Source: Elioraea sp051860475 (GTDB taxonomy: Bacteria; Pseudomonadota; Alphaproteobacteria; Acetobacterales; Acetobacteraceae). From it: a stretch of 64,000 nucleotides of DNA. The notes beneath the pieces are model-generated. The model worked only from the letters and a program-made list of their open reading frames with translations. It ran no database searches and was not told the origin of the DNA. Where the stretch lies: the NCBI RefSeq assembly GCF_051860475.1, contig NZ_JBHYDW010000001.1, positions 1 to 64,000 of the forward strand, given 5' to 3'. Shown piece after piece: positions 1-9,190 of the stretch. The translations under genes were made by a program, and so were the position numbers. Numbering within the stretch: position 1 is the first letter of the stretch; every line of letters starts with the position of its first letter.

Positions 1-2
1 GC

Positions 3-179
3 AAGGCCAACACCGCGATGCAGATCGTGCTTGCCGCCGCGGTGCTGCTGCATGCGGCCTATGGCGTGCCGTCGGGCGGCGTGGTGACCGCGCTGCTCTG
101 GATCGTTGCCGGAACCACCTTCGCTTCGGGCGCGGCCTATGTCGCGCGCTGGGTGCGCGGCGGCGGGGCGGGCGGATGA
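3..179 (+). CDS. C-terminal end of a probable CDP-alcohol phosphatidyltransferase (partial)
   Basis: An open frame enters from the left edge and ends at TGA 177-179. The visible 58 residues begin KANTAMQ and then form two hydrophobic helices, ending in a short Gly/Arg tail. A KxNTxxQ stretch before the last two helices is typical of the C-terminus of CDP-alcohol phosphatidyltransferases (PgsA-like), membrane enzymes of phospholipid synthesis. The catalytic motif would lie outside the window, so the family call is an inference. The stop overlaps the next start (ATGA), implying translational coupling with the AI-2E permease. Confidence 0.55.
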   Translation, partial: KANTAMQIVLAAAVLLHAAYGVPSGGVVTALLWIVAGTTFASGAAYVARWVRGGGAGG

Positions 180-1267
180 GCGATCCGGTGCCGTTCGAGA
201 ACGGCCGCCGCCAGCGGCTGGTCCTGATCCTCGGAGCGCTCGCGGCGGTGGCGCTCGCGCTGCACATGTTCGCCTCGATCCTGCTGCCCTTCGTGCTCGG
301 GACGCTGATCGCCTATCTGCTCGATCCGCTGGCCGACCGGCTGGAGGCGGTCGGCGTGCCGCGCAGCCTTGCGGCCGTGCTGCTCGTGGTGGCGATGCTG
401 GCACTGATCGTCGCCTTCTTCCTGCTGCTCTACCCGCTGATCCTCGCCCAGCTGACGATCCTCATTCAGCTCGTGCCGCAATACATCCGTCTGTTGAGCC
501 AACTTATCCAGGAGTCGCTGCTCTGGCTTGAGGAGCGGCTCGGACCGGAGTTCGTCGACCAGCGGCTGCGCCAGCTCGCGCTGAACCAGGTGAACACGAT
601 GCTGGCCTGGGTGACGGGCACGATCGCCACCGTGGTCGGCGGCGGGGTGCAGCTCTTCAACGTGCTGATGGTCGTGGTGGTCACGCCGATCGTCGCGTTC
701 TACCTGCTGCGTGACTGGCCGAGGATGGTGGCGCATGTCGACTCCTGGGTGCCGCGCCGCTACGCCACCACGGTGCGCGAGATCGCGCGCGAGATCGACC
801 GCATCCTCTCGGCCTGGGTGCGCGGCCAGGCGCTGGTTTGCCTGATCTTCGCGGTGTTCTACGCGGTCGCGCTCACCGCCGCCGGGCTGCAGCTCGGCCT
901 GATCGTCGGGCTGACGGCGGGGCTGATCTCGTTCATCCCGTATGTCGGCACGCTGACCGGCTTCGTGATCAGCGTCGGCATGGCGATGGCGCAGTTCAGC
1001 GACTGGCGCGACGTCGCGCTGATCGCCGGCATCTTCGCCTTCGGCAACATCATCGAGGGCTACGTGATCTATCCGCGCCTGCTCGGCGAGCGGGTCGAGC
1101 TGCATGCGGTCTGGGTGCTGTTTGCGCTGTTCGCCGGCGGCGCGGTGCTCGGATTCATCGGCGTGCTGCTCGCCGTCCCCACCGCCGCGGCGATCGGCGT
1201 GGTGGCGCGCTACTGGCTGAAGCGCTACCGCGAGAGCCCGCTCTACCTCGACGAGGGCGACGCGTGA
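176..1267 (+). CDS. AI-2E family transporter (PerM-like permease)
   Basis: This 363-residue polytopic inner-membrane protein has hydrophobic segments at about 14-50, 62-90, 145-180 and several more between 215 and 345. It has the central amphipathic region and the Gly/Pro-rich C-terminal helices (FIPYVGTL near 253) of the AI-2E/PerM family. Family members have been linked to quorum-signal or ion transport, but the substrate here cannot be read from sequence. The start ATG overlaps the upstream stop, and its own stop overlaps the GTG of hdaA, so it sits in a coupled operon. A second, much longer AI-2E member lies at 58049. Confidence 0.9.
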   Translation: MSDPVPFENGRRQRLVLILGALAAVALALHMFASILLPFVLGTLIAYLLDPLADRLEAVGVPRSLAAVLLVVAMLALIVAFFLLLYPLILAQLTILIQLVPQYIRLLSQLIQESLLWLEERLGPEFVDQRLRQLALNQVNTMLAWVTGTIATVVGGGVQLFNVLMVVVVTPIVAFYLLRDWPRMVAHVDSWVPRRYATTVREIAREIDRILSAWVRGQALVCLIFAVFYAVALTAAGLQLGLIVGLTAGLISFIPYVGTLTGFVISVGMAMAQFSDWRDVALIAGIFAFGNIIEGYVIYPRLLGERVELHAVWVLFALFAGGAVLGFIGVLLAVPTAAAIGVVARYWLKRYRESPLYLDEGDA

Positions 1268-1959
1268 GCGGCGCGGGTCAACTCGCCTTTGCGTTTCCGC
1301 CTTCGGTTTCCCACGCGGAGGCTGATTTCGTGCCGGGTGACCACTCGGCCGAGGCCTGCGCCTGGCTCGACCGCTGGCCGGACTGGCCGTCGGGGCGGCT
1401 CGGGCTCTGGGGCCCGGAGGGGTCGGGCAAAAGCCACCTCGCCGCGATCTGGGCGGCGCGCACGGGTGCCGTGACCGTGATGGCCTCGGCTCTGGCCGAG
1501 GCGGAGGCGCCGGTGCTGATCGGCGCGGCCCGCCACGCCGCAATCGAGGATGCCGATCGTGGCGCGGGCGATCCCGGCGCCGAGCGCACGCTGTTCCACC
1601 TCCTCAACCTGCTCGCCGAATCTGGCGGGACGGCCTTGCTGACCGGGCGAAGCCCGCCCGCCCGTTGGCCGGTCGGCCTGCCCGACCTCCGCTCGCGGCT
1701 GGCCGCCTCCGGAGCGATCGCGATCGCCACACCTGACGAGACCCTGCTGGCCGCGGTGCTGGCCAAGGCGCTCGCCGACCGCCAGCTGGTGGTCGAGCCC
1801 GAGGTCCTGGCGTATCTGGTGACCCGCCTGCCGCGCACCTTCGCTGCCATGCAGCGGGCCGCCGCGGCGCTGGACCAAACCGCGCTCGCGGCGGGCCGGC
1901 GGATCACCCGCGCGCTCGCCGCCCGGCTGGTCGCGGCCCATGACAATCCCGGGTCGTAG
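1264..1959 (+). CDS. hdaA: HdaA-type DnaA regulatory inactivator / DnaA-like AAA+ protein
   Basis: A 231-residue AAA+ protein resembling DnaA domain III without the DNA-binding domain IV. Residues 6-11 (QLAFAF) match the N-terminal clamp-binding motif by which Hda proteins attach to the DNA polymerase sliding clamp. A Walker A loop GPEGSGKS lies at about 50-57 and a Walker B-like stretch (IEDAD) at about 98-102. In alphaproteobacteria HdaA promotes ATP hydrolysis by DnaA and limits re-initiation. GTG 1264 is chosen because it overlaps the upstream stop (GTGA) and puts the clamp motif right at the N-terminus. A weak hairpin (1967-1984) follows the gene. Confidence 0.85.
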   Translation: MSGAGQLAFAFPPSVSHAEADFVPGDHSAEACAWLDRWPDWPSGRLGLWGPEGSGKSHLAAIWAARTGAVTVMASALAEAEAPVLIGAARHAAIEDADRGAGDPGAERTLFHLLNLLAESGGTALLTGRSPPARWPVGLPDLRSRLAASGAIAIATPDETLLAAVLAKALADRQLVVEPEVLAYLVTRLPRTFAAMQRAAAALDQTALAAGRRITRALAARLVAAHDNPGS

Positions 1960-2024
1960 CGGGGGAAGCCTCCCGCCTGAGGCTCCTCGTCCTGTATGGT
2001 GGACGGCGCGTACAGGAGAGCCGC

Positions 2025-4223
2025 ATGAACGAGCTGCGCGACGCGGTCCGCGACGGGGCGGTCGCCGGGACCGCGTCCCGAACGATCGGGCCGGGTGATT
2101 CCGACCGCTTCATCAATCGTGAGCTGTCGTGGCTCGCGTTCAACACACGCGTGCTCGAAGAGGCGGACAATCCGCGCCACCCCCTGCTCGAGCGCGTACG
2201 GTTCATTTCGATCTCCGCCACCAACCTCGACGAGTTCTACTCGGTGCGTGTCGCTGGCCTGGTCGGGCAGGCCGCGGCCGGGGTCAGCGTGACCAGCCAG
2301 GATGGGCTGACGCCGGGCCAGCAGCTCGTCGCGATCCACCTCAAGGCACAGGAGCTGATGGCCGAGCAGCAGCGGGTCTGGCGCGACCTGCGCGGCCCGC
2401 TGCGCGCGCAGGGCCTCGCCGTGATCGAGCCCGAGGAGCTGACCGATCAGGACCGCTCCTGGCTCGAGCAGTGGTTCATGGACCGGATCTTTCCGGTGCT
2501 GACCCCCCTCGCGGTCGACCCCGCGCATCCGTTCCCGTTCATCCCCTCGATGGGGCTCGTGATGGTGCTGAAGCTGCACCAGGACGAGGACGGCACGGTG
2601 ATGCGCGCGCTGCTGCCGATCCCCGCGCAGCTCGACCGCTTCGTGCGCCTGCCGGAAGGCCCGGGCATCCGACTCCTGCTGCTCGAGGACGTGATCGGGC
2701 TCTTCCTTGCCCGGCTGTTCCCAGGCTTCGGGCTCGCCGGCAGGGGCTATTTCCGGCTGATCCGCGACAGCGACGTCGAGTTCGAGGAGGAGGCAGAGGA
2801 TCTGGTGCGCTCCTACGAGACCGCGCTCAAACGGCGCCGGCGCGGCAACGTGATCCGGCTGTCGGTGAACAAGGCGATGCCGCCCGACCTGCTGGAGTTC
2901 GTCGCTGACGAACTCGACGCGCAGCGCGCCGAGATGTTCACGGTCGATGGCATCCTCGGCATCGGTGACCTCAGGCAGATCATCGTCGATGACCGGCCGG
3001 ACCTGCTGTTCAGTCCCTTCACCGCGCGCTTCCCCGAGCGCATCCGCGACTTCGGCGGTGACTGCTTCGCCGCGATCCGCCACAAGGACATCGTCGTCCA
3101 CCACCCCTACGAGTCGTTCGACGTCGTCGTGCAGTTCCTGCGCCAGGCCGCGCGCGACCCCAACGTGGTCGCGATCAAGCAGACGCTCTACCGCACCAGC
3201 CGCGATTCCCCGATCGTGCGCGCGCTGATCGAGGCGGCCGAGATGGGCAAGTCGGTCACGGCGATGGTGGAGCTCAAGGCGCGGTTCGACGAGGAGCAGA
3301 ACATCCGCTGGGCGCGCGAGATGGAGGCGGCCGGCGTGCAGGTGGTCTACGGCTTCGTCGAGCTGAAGATCCACGCGAAGGTGAGCTTGGTGGTCCGCCG
3401 CGAAGGCGGCGCGCTCAGAAGCTACGTCCATTACGGCACCGGCAACTACCATCCCTACACCGCGCGCGTGTACACCGACCTCTCCTTCTTCACCTCCGAC
3501 GTCAAGCTGACACGCGACGCGGCGCGTGTGTTCAACTACATGACCGGCTATGCGCGGCCCGAGACCATGGACGCGATCTCGTTCGCGCCGATCACGCTGA
3601 AGCGCGACCTGATCGCGCTGATCGAAGCCGAGATCGAGCACGCGACGGCCGGACGCCCGGCGACCATCTGGCTGAAGATGAACTCGCTGGTGGACGGGGC
3701 GCTGATCGACGCGCTCTATCGCGCCGCCGCCGCCCGAGTGACGATCGACATCGTCTGCCGCGGCATCTGCTGCCTCCGCCCTGGCGTTCCTGGACTGTCC
3801 GAGACGATCCGCGTGAAGTCGATCGTTGGCCGCTTCCTCGAGCACGGACGGATCTTCTGCTTCGGCAACGGCCACCCGATGCCCTCGCGCGAGGCCAAGG
3901 TGTTCATCTCGTCGGCGGACTGGATGGCACGCAACATGGACTGGCGCGTCGAGGTGATGGTGCCGATCTTCAATGAGACCGTGCACGCGCAGATCCTCGA
4001 CCAGATCATGGTGGTGAACCTGAAGGACGAGGCGCAGTCCTGGCGGCTCGACTCCGACGGCTCCTACCGGCGCATGCCAGGTGACGACGGCGCGGTCTCC
4101 GCCCATGAGTACTTCATGACCAACCCGTCCCTGTCAGGCCGCGGCAGCGCCCTGCACGGACCCGCGCCGCCGGGACCCGGATCGGCGGGACGCGAGCGCC
4201 AGGATCGGGTCGCGCACGACTGA
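2025..4223 (+). CDS. ppk1: Polyphosphate kinase 1
   Basis: This 732-residue PPK1 makes inorganic polyphosphate from ATP at the membrane or cytosol. The N-terminal domain begins with the family signature RELSWLAFN. The C-terminal phospholipase-D-like domains carry His450 (KIHAKVS) and His607 (FLEHGRI). Their spacing of 157 residues equals that of the E. coli catalytic histidines 435 and 592. GTGNYHPYTARVYTDL is also intact. An AGGAG sits seven bases before the ATG. The stop TGA shares its A with the ppx ATG (TGATG), so kinase and exopolyphosphatase are translationally coupled. Confidence 0.97.
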   Translation: MNELRDAVRDGAVAGTASRTIGPGDSDRFINRELSWLAFNTRVLEEADNPRHPLLERVRFISISATNLDEFYSVRVAGLVGQAAAGVSVTSQDGLTPGQQLVAIHLKAQELMAEQQRVWRDLRGPLRAQGLAVIEPEELTDQDRSWLEQWFMDRIFPVLTPLAVDPAHPFPFIPSMGLVMVLKLHQDEDGTVMRALLPIPAQLDRFVRLPEGPGIRLLLLEDVIGLFLARLFPGFGLAGRGYFRLIRDSDVEFEEEAEDLVRSYETALKRRRRGNVIRLSVNKAMPPDLLEFVADELDAQRAEMFTVDGILGIGDLRQIIVDDRPDLLFSPFTARFPERIRDFGGDCFAAIRHKDIVVHHPYESFDVVVQFLRQAARDPNVVAIKQTLYRTSRDSPIVRALIEAAEMGKSVTAMVELKARFDEEQNIRWAREMEAAGVQVVYGFVELKIHAKVSLVVRREGGALRSYVHYGTGNYHPYTARVYTDLSFFTSDVKLTRDAARVFNYMTGYARPETMDAISFAPITLKRDLIALIEAEIEHATAGRPATIWLKMNSLVDGALIDALYRAAAARVTIDIVCRGICCLRPGVPGLSETIRVKSIVGRFLEHGRIFCFGNGHPMPSREAKVFISSADWMARNMDWRVEVMVPIFNETVHAQILDQIMVVNLKDEAQSWRLDSDGSYRRMPGDDGAVSAHEYFMTNPSLSGRGSALHGPAPPGPGSAGRERQDRVAHD

Positions 4224-5746
4224 TGGCGGCGATCTGCCCGCTCACCGAGACCGCGCCCGTGCCGCGCCGGCTGGGCGTGGTCGATCTCGGCTCGAACTCG
4301 GTGCGGCTCGTCGTGTTCGAGGGGCTGACGCGCAACCCGCAGGTGGTGTTCAACGAGAAGTCGATCCTCGGCCTCGGCCGGGGGCTGCAGGGGACGGGGC
4401 GGCTGAACGAGGAGGCGATCGGCGACTGCATCACCGTGCTGGAGCGCTACTCCGTGGTCGCCGCGGCGATGCGCGCCGATCCGGTCGAGGTGCTGGCTAC
4501 GGCCGCGGTGCGCGACGCGCTGAACGGCCCGGCCTTCGTCGAGATGCTGCGCCGGCGCTTCCCTGCCCTGCCGATCCGCGTGCTCGACGGCGACGAGGAG
4601 GCGTGGATCTCGGCCGAGGGCGTGCTCTGTGGCATTCCCGAGGCGGACGGCGTGCTCGGCGATCTCGGCGGCGGCAGCCTGGAGTTGGTGCGCATCGCCG
4701 GCGGCAGCATCACCGCCTCGACCACGCTGCCGCTCGGCGTGATCCGGCTCGCCGAGCAGGCGGGCGGCGACGTGGTGCGCGCCCGCGCGATCGCCGAGGA
4801 GGCCCTGCGCAGCGTGCCCTGGCTCGCGGCGGCCGCAGGCAGCGACCTCTATCTCGTGGGCGGGGCGTGGCGGGCGCTCGCGCGCATCCATGTCGGCCAG
4901 ACCGGGTACCCGCTGCTGGTGGTGCACCACTACACGCTCTCCCGGGAGGAGGCGCGTGACCTGACCGGCGTCATCACCAACCTCTCGAAGAGGACCCTCG
5001 AGCGCATTCCCGGCGTGTCGCGCAAGCGGCTCGAGACCTTGCCGTTCGCGGCGGTGCTGCTGCGTCGGCTGCTGCGTGCCACCCAGGCACGGCGCGTGGT
5101 GTTCAGCGCCAGCGGGCTGCGCGAGGGATGGTACGCGCGGCACCTGCCGGCGGAGGTGCGCGGCGAGGACCCGGTCATCGCCTCGGGGCAGGATCTCTGC
5201 CGCCGCTTCAGCCGCAGCGCGGATCTGCCGCCGGCGCTGATCGCCTGGACCGCGCCGCTGTTCCCGGACGAGACGCCGGCACTCACCCTCCTGCGCGAGA
5301 CCGCGTGCTGGGTCGGCGACATCGGCGCGCACGAGCACCCCGACTACAAGGCCGAGCAGGCGTTCCTTCGCCTGCTGCGCCAGCCGGGGATCGGGCTCGA
5401 CCACCATGCGCGCGCCTTCCTCGCACTCACGCTGGCGATGCGCCACGAGGCCGATCCGCTGGCGGCGTGGCTGCAGCCGGCGCGCGCGCTGCTCGACGTC
5501 GCCTCGGCCAAGCGGGCCGAGACGCTGGGGGCGGCGCTCAGGCTCGCCTTCACGCTCTCGGGCGGGACGGCGACGCTGCTCAGGCTGACCTCGCTGCGGC
5601 TGGAGCAGCAGCGGCTGGTGCTGCGGCTCGCCCGCTCGGGCGGGGTGTTCGCCGGCGAGAGCGTGTGGCGGCGGCTCGAGCGGCTGGCCGAGGCGCTGGC
5701 GCGCGAGCCGGCGACCGAGATTGCCCCGGAGGAGGCAGCGGCGTGA
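4223..5746 (+). CDS. ppx: Exopolyphosphatase (Ppx/GppA family)
   Basis: A 507-residue member of the ASKHA-fold Ppx/GppA family that removes terminal phosphate from polyphosphate (or pppGpp). The N-terminal phosphate-binding loop VVDLGSNSVRLVVFE is at about 20-34. A second nucleotide/phosphate loop (LGDLGGGSLELV) is near 146-157. The C-terminal third is helical, as in the HD-like domain of longer family members. It starts inside the ppk1 stop codon, so synthesis and degradation enzymes are co-expressed. Whether polyphosphate or pppGpp is preferred cannot be decided here; the ppk1 neighbour favours polyphosphate. Confidence 0.93.
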   Translation: MAAICPLTETAPVPRRLGVVDLGSNSVRLVVFEGLTRNPQVVFNEKSILGLGRGLQGTGRLNEEAIGDCITVLERYSVVAAAMRADPVEVLATAAVRDALNGPAFVEMLRRRFPALPIRVLDGDEEAWISAEGVLCGIPEADGVLGDLGGGSLELVRIAGGSITASTTLPLGVIRLAEQAGGDVVRARAIAEEALRSVPWLAAAAGSDLYLVGGAWRALARIHVGQTGYPLLVVHHYTLSREEARDLTGVITNLSKRTLERIPGVSRKRLETLPFAAVLLRRLLRATQARRVVFSASGLREGWYARHLPAEVRGEDPVIASGQDLCRRFSRSADLPPALIAWTAPLFPDETPALTLLRETACWVGDIGAHEHPDYKAEQAFLRLLRQPGIGLDHHARAFLALTLAMRHEADPLAAWLQPARALLDVASAKRAETLGAALRLAFTLSGGTATLLRLTSLRLEQQRLVLRLARSGGVFAGESVWRRLERLAEALAREPATEIAPEEAAA

Positions 5747-5775
5747 TGGCCCGCTCGCCTCAGACACTGTGGCGT

Positions 5776-5804
5776 TTGTCACACAAGTCCTGCGGGCGTA
5801 TTGT
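5776..5804 (+). promoter_or_regulatory. Candidate sigma-70-type promoter for the membrane-protein pair
   Basis: TTGTCA (5776-5781) and TATTGT (5799-5804) are separated by exactly 17 bases, in a locally AT-richer stretch of the ppx-5857 spacer. The expected start point is about 45 bases before ATG 5857. Seen directly; activity is inferred. Confidence 0.5.
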
Positions 5805-5856
5805 TTAACCTCCAAAACCGCAAGCGGATATCCGCAACGAACGGTTGGAGGATGCG

Positions 5857-7284
5857 ATGCCGGATGGGCCAGGGACTGCCGCCGCGACCGTGCCGCCGTC
5901 GGCACCGGCCGACGACGGCACGCTGCATGCGCTCAGGCAGGTCGAGATCGAGCGGGCGCTGATCGATGTCGCGCTGCTGCGCACCTTCGTCTCCAGCCAC
6001 AACGAGGCGATGCTCGAGCGCGCCTTCACGGACAGCGCCTTTCCGGCCAAACCGCCCGCCGAGACCGCCACCCGGGACGCGTTCCTGCGCCGCCTTGCCG
6101 ATATCGAGCAGATGGGCGTGGGCCGGCTCGTGCACGATCCCGGCGCCATCGCCTTCCTGTTCGGCGCCCGCGACACGCTGAACGCGGTCGTCGCACCGGC
6201 GGACGCCTATACCATCGCCTTCACCGGCTTCTATACCGGCGGGCTGCCCGAAGCCGAGGTGCTGCGCCGGCGCCCCGACTTCGCCGAACTGCGCACGCAG
6301 GCGCGCACCAGCAAGGTGGTGATCGGCGCGCTCGCCGTCGGCAGCGTCCTCGCGGTCATGCTCGCAGTGGCGCTGTCCGTCCATGCCATGGTCGGCAAGA
6401 CCGTGCTGGACCAGGTCAGCACGACCACGGCCGTGCTCGCGGCGATCGACAAGGAGATCGCCGTCGCGGACACGGCCGCGCTGTCCGCCATGGATCCGAA
6501 GCCGGGCCCCTGGCTGGCCATCCTGCCGCGGCTGTGCGAGCGGATGGCGATCCTGCCGAACATGGGCAATCCGCCCGACCGGTTCCTGTACGGCTTCGAG
6601 GGGCCGCAGCACTGGCTGCTCTGCGATCGCTGGCGCGAGGCGAAGTTCCGCAACGACGTCGCCAAATCCGAGCTCGCGACGTGGATCGACTCCACGACCG
6701 GCGTCACGACCGAGACGCGGCCCGCGAGCCCGGTGGGGAACACAGCGGTCGCATCCGTCGGCGCGACCGCCGGAGCCGCGGTCGGAACCGCGCAACCGGA
6801 CACGACCAGGACCGTCACGGGGTCGTGGATCAGTTGGCTGCCGGGAATGTCGGTGCGCGACATCGAGCAGCACACAGGCTACACGTCCGAGCAGGTGGGT
6901 CGTGCGCTGCTGAATGCGCTCGGGGTCTACTATCTGCCGGTCCTGTTCGGCGTGCTTGGCGGTGCGGTCTACGCGGTCCGGCGACTGAACCAGAAGATCA
7001 TCTCGAGCGAGTTGCATCCGCGCGACTGGCGCCATGCGCTGTTCCGGATCTTCATGGCGTTCCTGCTGGGCGGCTGCATCGGCCTGTTCTTCAGCCCGGA
7101 GGGCACCAAGGTCGACGGACCGAACGGCGAGATCGCGCTGTCGATCGCGGCCCTCGCCTTCCTTGCCGGCTATTCCGTCGAGGTGGTGTTCCGCTTCTTC
7201 GACATGCTGATCACCCAGGCGCTGCGGATCGTCCACGCGGTTGCCCCTGCGGCGGGCGGCGGATCGACGCTCCGGCCAGGCTGA
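5857..7284 (+). CDS. Uncharacterised four-helix membrane protein (first of a paralogous pair)
   Basis: I do not recognise this 475-residue protein. It has a soluble, helix-rich N-terminal domain (1-150), one membrane helix (about 154-178) and a periplasm-sized domain (180-350). Three C-terminal helices follow at about 356-375, 394-412 and 426-446, ending in GCIGLFF and LAGYSVEVVFRFFD. The extracytoplasmic domain has two cysteines (PRLCERM and LLCDRW) that recur in the next gene, perhaps a disulfide. A TTG 12 bases upstream is in frame, but ATG 5857 has GGAGG at ideal spacing. It follows ppx behind its own promoter. Length, layout and the C-terminal motif are shared with the next gene, so both arose by duplication. 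Function unknown. Confidence 0.75.
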   Translation: MPDGPGTAAATVPPSAPADDGTLHALRQVEIERALIDVALLRTFVSSHNEAMLERAFTDSAFPAKPPAETATRDAFLRRLADIEQMGVGRLVHDPGAIAFLFGARDTLNAVVAPADAYTIAFTGFYTGGLPEAEVLRRRPDFAELRTQARTSKVVIGALAVGSVLAVMLAVALSVHAMVGKTVLDQVSTTTAVLAAIDKEIAVADTAALSAMDPKPGPWLAILPRLCERMAILPNMGNPPDRFLYGFEGPQHWLLCDRWREAKFRNDVAKSELATWIDSTTGVTTETRPASPVGNTAVASVGATAGAAVGTAQPDTTRTVTGSWISWLPGMSVRDIEQHTGYTSEQVGRALLNALGVYYLPVLFGVLGGAVYAVRRLNQKIISSELHPRDWRHALFRIFMAFLLGGCIGLFFSPEGTKVDGPNGEIALSIAALAFLAGYSVEVVFRFFDMLITQALRIVHAVAPAAGGGSTLRPG

Positions 7285-7375
7285 GCGGCGCGGTTGTGAT
7301 GCCGCGCACTCGCATCCGACCGCATGCGGGCGTAAGGTTCCCCGGATGGACCGATCCGGTTCGGGGAGACGTGTG

Positions 7376-8680
7376 ATGCCCGACGACCAGTCCGCCCGTG
7401 CAGCGCCCCCTCGGGACGATGCCGTGCCGCCCGCGCTGCTCGCCATGGTCCGACGCGCCGTGGACGATCTCGAGACGCTGCTCACCACGCTCTCGGCGCG
7501 CAGCGACAAGACGCTCGGCGCCATCGTCGAGCGCGCGGTCGACAAGGACGACCCGCTGCTCGCAAGCGCGGTGGCGTTCACGACGCGCTGCGCCGAGATC
7601 ATGGCGACTCCGGCCGAGACGATCGTACGCCGGACCGATCTGCTCGCCGATCTGATCCGCGCGCGCGACCTGCTCAACAGCGCCTCCTGGCCCGCCACGG
7701 CGGATACGTTCCGTCTCACTGCCTTCTACACTGGCAAGCGCCGGCTCGATCAGGAGAACGGCACCGCGGCGATGTTTCGTGACGACGCCAGGACGATGAT
7801 GTCCACGCGCTGGACCATGCGCGCGATCGCCGTCGTCGCCCTGCTGGTGCTGACCTACGCGATCATGCTGTCGGCCGCCGCGCTGAACGGCCGGTCCACG
7901 GTCGCGGACAACCGCCTCATCCGCGGCGACCTCGACGCCACCGCCGAGATGATCGCCCGGCTCGCGGCACCGACACTGGGGGCCGCCTTCCCCGACGTGA
8001 TCGTCGGCGATGCCGCGCGCGATCTCCACATCCGCCCCTGCGACGCTCTGGTGCCGGTGCTGGTGCGCGCGGGCTCCACGCCGGTGCAGGTGCAGGCGTT
8101 CCGTGATCCGGCCCATGTCGGCGTGTGCGACCGCTACAACGACCGACTCAGGCAGCTGCAGATCAACGAGGCGCAGATCCTGGACTGGAACCGCTGGGTC
8201 GACCGCCTGTTCTTCGGGATCCGCCCGCGTGTGACGCCGCAGACCGCGATCGGTTCGCCGGATCCCGAGCGGGTGCTCGCCGTCAGCGAGCGTGCGGTCT
8301 CGGCGCGGATCGACGACATCGCCGCGCTGCTGCTGCCGCTCTACGGCTTCATCGGCGCGGCGGCCTTCGTGTTCCGCCGGCTGATGCAGAAGATACAGGC
8401 GGCTGAACTGGACGCGACGGAGGTGCGCCAGGCGATCATCCGGTTGGCCCTGGGCACCATCCTGGGCGGTGTGATCGGCCTGTTCTTCGGCGCGGACGGT
8501 GCGGCCCTTGCGGGCGACGGGCTGCCGATCAAGGCGCTCGGCCTGTCGGCGCTGGCGCTGCTCGCGGGCTATGCGGTCGAGCTGGTGTTCACCTTCTTCG
8601 ACTTCATCATCCGCGCGCTGTTCATGCCGCTGAAGGCTGGAGCCCCGGCAAGTCCGCCCAGCCAGCATCCGGCGCGCTGA
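7376..8680 (+). CDS. Uncharacterised four-helix membrane protein (second paralogue)
   Basis: This 434-residue protein has the same architecture as the preceding gene. It has a helical soluble N-terminus (1-145), a membrane helix (146-168), an extracytoplasmic domain with paired cysteines (RPCDAL and VCDRYND), and three C-terminal helices (about 312-333, 356-371, 388-410). The C-terminus carries GGVIGLFF and LAGYAVELVFTFFD, matching GGCIGLFF and LAGYSVEVVFRFFD of its neighbour. ATG 7376 is preceded by GGGGAG. The 91-base spacer holds a hairpin-like stretch (CCCCGGAT...GGGG, about 7341-7367) that also carries the ribosome-binding site. The stop lies six bases from the convergent tctB stop. A pair-forming membrane complex is possible; no function is assigned. 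Confidence 0.75.
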   Translation: MPDDQSARAAPPRDDAVPPALLAMVRRAVDDLETLLTTLSARSDKTLGAIVERAVDKDDPLLASAVAFTTRCAEIMATPAETIVRRTDLLADLIRARDLLNSASWPATADTFRLTAFYTGKRRLDQENGTAAMFRDDARTMMSTRWTMRAIAVVALLVLTYAIMLSAAALNGRSTVADNRLIRGDLDATAEMIARLAAPTLGAAFPDVIVGDAARDLHIRPCDALVPVLVRAGSTPVQVQAFRDPAHVGVCDRYNDRLRQLQINEAQILDWNRWVDRLFFGIRPRVTPQTAIGSPDPERVLAVSERAVSARIDDIAALLLPLYGFIGAAAFVFRRLMQKIQAAELDATEVRQAIIRLALGTILGGVIGLFFGADGAALAGDGLPIKALGLSALALLAGYAVELVFTFFDFIIRALFMPLKAGAPASPPSQHPAR

Positions 8681-8686
8681 GGGTGA

Positions 8687-9190
8687 TCAGGGAATCAGGA
8701 CCCCAGGAGGGATGCGCATCATCAGCGCCCACTCGAGCAGCAGGACGAGGCCCACCAGCCCGGCAGCGAGCGCGGCGGTCGCCGGCCATGACGCGCGGTG
8801 GCGCAGCCTGAGCAGCGCGGCCACCCAGACCGGCACCGCCAGCGTCAGCCCGATCAGCGCGGTCAGCGCGTAGAGGCCGAGCACCCAGCAGAACAGCACG
8901 ATGCTGGCGCGCAGGAACGGGGCGGTCCGCTCCACGGCGTCACCGCCGAGATCAGCGAGGTTCAGCCCCTCCTCGACGACGGGCCCGGGTGCGAGGCGGC
9001 GGCGCAGGCGGTCGGCGAGTTCGGCGACCGCGAGCAGCACTGTGCCGATGGCGATCCAGTAGGGGAACAGCCGCGCGCCCTCGGGCCAGTCGCGCGATTC
9101 CGACACCACGAACAGCGCGAAGCCAAGGAAGGCCAGCACCATCGCGACCGGCAGCCAGCCGAACCAGCGTTCGATCCGCGCCCCCGGCAT
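8687..9190 (-). CDS. tctB: Tripartite tricarboxylate transporter small membrane subunit TctB
   Basis: A 167-residue protein with four hydrophobic segments (about 10-30, 42-58, 93-115, 118-160), matching the small TctB subunit of tripartite tricarboxylate transporters. It pairs with TctA in the inner membrane. ATG 9190 overlaps the tctA stop by one base (TGATG). TctB sequences are poorly conserved, so the call rests largely on size, topology and position after tctA. Confidence 0.85.
   Translation of the reverse strand: MPGARIERWFGWLPVAMVLAFLGFALFVVSESRDWPEGARLFPYWIAIGTVLLAVAELADRLRRRLAPGPVVEEGLNLADLGGDAVERTAPFLRASIVLFCWVLGLYALTALIGLTLAVPVWVAALLRLRHRASWPATAALAAGLVGLVLLLEWALMMRIPPGVLIP

Noticed and set aside
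1278..4106. A 942-codon minus-strand frame opposite hdaA and ppk1
   Set aside because: Antisense shadow of well-identified genes with catalytic residues in place; low-complexity His/Arg-rich translation.
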